Assembly: GCA_000972765.1 (NCBI GenBank)
Contig: CP011265.1
Coordinates: 1,178,001 to 1,242,000, forward strand
Length of the DNA: 64,000 nucleotides
From: Verrucomicrobia bacterium IMCC26134
Lineage (GTDB): Bacteria; Verrucomicrobiota; Verrucomicrobiia; Opitutales; Opitutaceae
Direction: 5' to 3'
The notes beneath the pieces were generated by a model. That model worked only from the letters and a program-made list of their open reading frames with translations, searched no databases and had not been told where the DNA came from. Every line of letters starts with the position of its first letter. Position 1 is the stretch's first letter. A program made the translations under genes and the position numbers. This document shows, piece after piece, positions 61,566 to 64,000 of the stretch.

Positions 61566-63119
61566 TCAGCCGGTCTTGGATGCTTGTTGGGCATGGGAGC
61601 GGAAGGTGAGACGGTCCACGTTTTCAGGGCGCCACCCGCCGAAAAGACGGCTGGAGACGTAACCGGTGATAAACAGCACTAGGTGGCCGAAAACACCGAT
61701 GAGGATCGGGTTCATTTCAAAATTGATGCCGAGGTCGACAAGGTGGTGCTTCGGTTCGGTGGCAACCGCCCATGCGGTGAAAAGAAGACAGCACGCCATG
61801 CCAATATAGCAACCGCGTCGCGTGGCACGACGAGTGAGGAAGCCGAGGCAGAACAAGCCGAGCGTTCCGCCCGAGAGAATCGCGGCGATGGTGATGGCGC
61901 GTTCCATGACCGGCGCAGCGCCTTTATCCGGGATGAGCAGAATGGCGGAACCTGCGGCGAGCAGCCCGCCGACGCCGACCATGATGCGACCGAAGAGGAG
62001 CCGGGAGCGTTCAGGGCTATTCGGCAGAAGAAGGGAGAAGTAGTCGGTGGTGACCACGGTGGCCACGCTGGTGAGATCTGAGCTGACGGTAGACATCGCG
62101 GCGGCGAGGATCGCGGCGGACACAAGTCCTAGCACGCCGGCCGGAAGGTAGTTGATCATGAAATAGGGCATGATGCTGTCGCCCAGCTCGGGTGGCTGGA
62201 TCTTCGCGAGGCTGAAAAAACCGTAGAAGCAGGCGCCGATGAACATGAACGTGAAAAACACCGGCACGCAGATGAGCGCGCCGGAAATGGCTGCGCGGCT
62301 CGCCTCGGCGTCAGTGCGTGCGAGCAGGTAGCGTTGCACGAGATGCTGGTCGGTGACGTAGCGGCGGCACCATTGGATGGCGGCGGTCAGGGTGAATAGC
62401 CAAGTGGTCGTCGTGGTCGTGTCGAACAGGCTGGCCCATGAAAAATCCCAGGACCCGAGTGTCATTCGTCCGCCGCGCCAGGCTTCGCCGACGACGGCGA
62501 ACGGGGCGCCCGCCTCCGGCGCGAACAGCAGCCTAATCAGCACGAAGGAACCGCCGAGGATGAGCACCGTGCCCTGCACGACGTCGGTCCAGACCACAGC
62601 CTTGATGCCTCCGAACATGGTGTAGGCAGCGGTGAAGAGCGCCACGCCGACTATGACTGTCCGCAGCTCCCAACCGGTGAGCACATTGATGGCGATGGCG
62701 GTGGTGAAGAGTGTGACACCGATGTCGAACAGTCTGTCACCCAAGAATCCGAATGAGGTGTAGAGTCGACCTCCCAGCCCGAAGCGCTGGCCGATGTATT
62801 CGTAGGCGCTCATGCGCACGACGCGTCGGTAGAACGGAACGATGAATTTGGCGACGAGGAGTAGCACGAAGGGCAGGATCAGATGGGGCACCACGAAGAT
62901 GAGTCCCTTCTGGAACGAGGTGCCCGGGTGGCCGACAAAGGTGCCGGTGCCTATGATCGTCCCCATGAGCGTGAAGGAGACGACCCAACCGGGAATACTG
63001 CGTCCTCCCGTGAAGTATTCCTCGGTGTTCTTCTGGCGGCGCGAGACCGCGATACCGAGGCCGGCGACAATCAGCGCATAGATGCCGATGACGATAAAAT
63101 CGAGCGTGTGAAGTGACAT
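61566..63119 (-). CDS. Sodium:solute symporter (SSS family)
   Basis: 517 residues, about 13 membrane helices, the SSS length. N-terminal LHTLDFIVIGIYALIVAGLG, then RRQKNTEEYFTGGRSIPGW and the GTFVGHPGTSFQKGL loop. The core has FTAAYTMFGGIKAVVWTDVV and LAAAMSTVSSDLTSVATVV, which holds the sodium-site Ser/Thr pair. It imports an organic solute with sodium; sugars, sugar acids and sialic acids are known ligands in the family. First gene of the seven-gene operon; its ATG is preceded by CACCCCCC. Confidence 0.92.
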   Translation of the reverse strand: MSLHTLDFIVIGIYALIVAGLGIAVSRRQKNTEEYFTGGRSIPGWVVSFTLMGTIIGTGTFVGHPGTSFQKGLIFVVPHLILPFVLLLVAKFIVPFYRRVVRMSAYEYIGQRFGLGGRLYTSFGFLGDRLFDIGVTLFTTAIAINVLTGWELRTVIVGVALFTAAYTMFGGIKAVVWTDVVQGTVLILGGSFVLIRLLFAPEAGAPFAVVGEAWRGGRMTLGSWDFSWASLFDTTTTTTWLFTLTAAIQWCRRYVTDQHLVQRYLLARTDAEASRAAISGALICVPVFFTFMFIGACFYGFFSLAKIQPPELGDSIMPYFMINYLPAGVLGLVSAAILAAAMSTVSSDLTSVATVVTTDYFSLLLPNSPERSRLLFGRIMVGVGGLLAAGSAILLIPDKGAAPVMERAITIAAILSGGTLGLFCLGFLTRRATRRGCYIGMACCLLFTAWAVATEPKHHLVDLGINFEMNPILIGVFGHLVLFITGYVSSRLFGGWRPENVDRLTFRSHAQQASKTG

Positions 63120-63565
63120 GGGGGGTGAAATCTAAGCCGCGCCGAGGGGGTGAATGGAGGCGCCACGTATCGACCAGAGGAGTGGACAAGGTAGAGGCAA
63201 TCTTAGAATACGATAGGTGAAATCGACCGAAAATAATTTACGCATAGGCTACTTGAACTCGCTTTACGCCCCGGGATCGAGGTTTGCCGGGTGGTGACTT
63301 TTATTAGTCGCTGCCCAGCCGTGATTCGGCCGTATGGCGGAGTTAGCTGAAACGCTGCTCGTGCTGCTTCGCTGGTGGACGATTTGCGCTGGTGGCGTTA
63401 CGATGCTGGGAGTAATATTTTAAAATGCGGGAGAGACTTTCGCTGACTTACGCTATTTTGACAGGTTAAGTCTTCCAGGACGTCTCGCCTATTCTGCCCC
63501 TCTTAGTTTAGAATGGCGTTTCGTTTTCTCTTAGACTGCCACCTGCCGCCCCGACCTCTCACGTC
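63120..63565. other. Divergent intergenic region between the seven-gene operon and the GH63-like gene
   Basis: About 446 bases with no coding frame I can support. It should contain promoters for both sides. A TTGACA word occurs around 63456 but no -10 sits at the right distance, and a TATTCT word on the minus strand near 63205 has only a weak -35. No clear operator palindrome or riboswitch was seen. Confidence 0.5.
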
Positions 63566-64000
63566 ATGTTTGATTCGTTTCCTATTTTTTACACCCGCAC
63601 ATCAGGCCTGTTATCGATGCTTATCGGCCTCGTTTTTTTTACGGATTCAGGGTTTTCGGCTGGGCCGACGGTGTTGGAATACGCTGCGTTCTCGCATCAC
63701 GTGGAGAAGTTCAATGCCATGGAGCCTGAGCTTGTCCTTAACCATGTGCCTGACGCCCAGGCCTGGGATTGGCTGAAGGTCAACGTGCCAATCTTCGAGT
63801 GCCCCGACCCGCAAATCGAGGAGATCTATTGGTTTCGCTGGTGGGCGCTGCGCAAACAACTGCGGCGCGACGCCGGCAGCGGACGATTTGTTTTTGGCGA
63901 ATTCATCAACCGCCCCAGGCCGGTCAGCAGCGCGCTGGGGCATCATTTGATGGAGGGACGCTGGTTGCGCGATCAGCATTATCACGACGACTACGTGCTT
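63566..64000 (+). CDS. Exported GH63-like glycosidase, N-terminal part, cut by right window edge
   Basis: From ATG 63566, 145 codons stay open to the last base. Signal peptide SGLLSMLIGLVFFTDSGFSA, then VLEYAAFSHHVEKFN. IFECPDPQIEEIYWFRWWAL, FVFGEFINRPRPVSSALGHH and MEGRWLRDQHYHDDYVL match the start of the (alpha/alpha)6-barrel glycosidases annotated as GH63-like or mannosylglycerate-hydrolase type. The catalytic residues would come later and are outside the window. ATG 63617 is an alternative start. Divergent from the seven-gene operon. Confidence 0.78.
   Translation, partial: MFDSFPIFYTRTSGLLSMLIGLVFFTDSGFSAGPTVLEYAAFSHHVEKFNAMEPELVLNHVPDAQAWDWLKVNVPIFECPDPQIEEIYWFRWWALRKQLRRDAGSGRFVFGEFINRPRPVSSALGHHLMEGRWLRDQHYHDDYVL

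Noticed and set aside
1-64000. CRISPR arrays, tRNA or rRNA genes, replication origin, intact transposases, known riboswitches
   Set aside because: I looked in the intergenic regions for regular spaced repeats, cloverleaf-like sequences, rRNA words and transposase motifs and saw none. Covariance-model and tRNA searches would be decisive.

Overview
The window looks like a chromosome segment of a plant-polysaccharide-degrading verrucomicrobium of the Opitutaceae type. This rests on sequence features only. G+C is high. Secreted and cytoplasmic pectin and xylan enzymes are abundant (GH78, PL22, PL4, GH10, SGNH esterase, GH141-like and GH63-like proteins). There are autotransporter-associated beta-strand repeats, and a C-terminal FDFDGDGAANLLEYATG-type domain that I associate with this group. 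There is a two-subunit 2-oxoacid:ferredoxin oxidoreductase and an oversized GreA. Many start codons follow C-rich tracts rather than a purine Shine-Dalgarno. No rRNA, tRNA, CRISPR array or intact insertion sequence was found.

Layout. 1-929: start of an alpha-L-rhamnosidase gene cut by the left edge. 1.2-5.8 kb: korA-korB and a coiled-coil lipoprotein. 6.2-11.4 kb: a lower-G+C surface-polysaccharide island (two sulfotransferases, two GT2 glycosyltransferases, an FkbM methyltransferase, a GYF_2 membrane protein). 11.4-12.6 kb: a decaying stretch containing a hicB-hicA toxin-antitoxin pair in which both genes are broken. 12.7-15.3 kb: mutS. 15.4-22.7 kb: a LivKHMGF-type ABC transporter operon carrying a DUF2264 protein and a PL22 oligogalacturonate lyase. 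22.8-33.9 kb: a PL4 rhamnogalacturonan lyase with beta-strand repeats, then a Yej/Dpp-type ABC transporter. 34.1-39.9 kb: housekeeping genes (TPR protein, GreA, RsmB, ProC). 39.9-43.6 kb: an Rbs-type sugar ABC transporter. 43.7-52.0 kb: a hemicellulose block (GH10 xylanase, sialate O-acetylesterase-like protein, GH141-like beta-helix protein, Gfo/Idh oxidoreductase, GPH symporter, exported TIM-barrel protein). 52.2-52.9 kb: a small gene with two in-frame stops. 53.0-63.1 kb: a tightly packed seven-gene minus-strand operon. 63.6 kb to the right edge: start of a GH63-like glycosidase gene.

How the genes work together. Most of the window can be read as sequential deconstruction of pectin and xylan: extracellular lyases and hydrolases, then several unrelated uptake systems (Liv-type, Yej-type and Rbs-type ABC transporters, a GPH symporter, a sodium:solute symporter), then cytoplasmic conversion. 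The most interesting unit is the seven-gene operon: symporter, iron-type alcohol dehydrogenase, DapA-family lyase, DUF1537 four-carbon acid-sugar kinase, PdxA-family dehydrogenase, sialidase-like beta-propeller, GH-like TIM-barrel protein. It joins a recognised C4 acid-sugar-to-DHAP module to two exported polysaccharide-active proteins, and I cannot match it to a named pathway. Two kinds of leader sequence recur before start codons: short C-runs touching the ATG, and longer pyrimidine-rich spacers inside operons.
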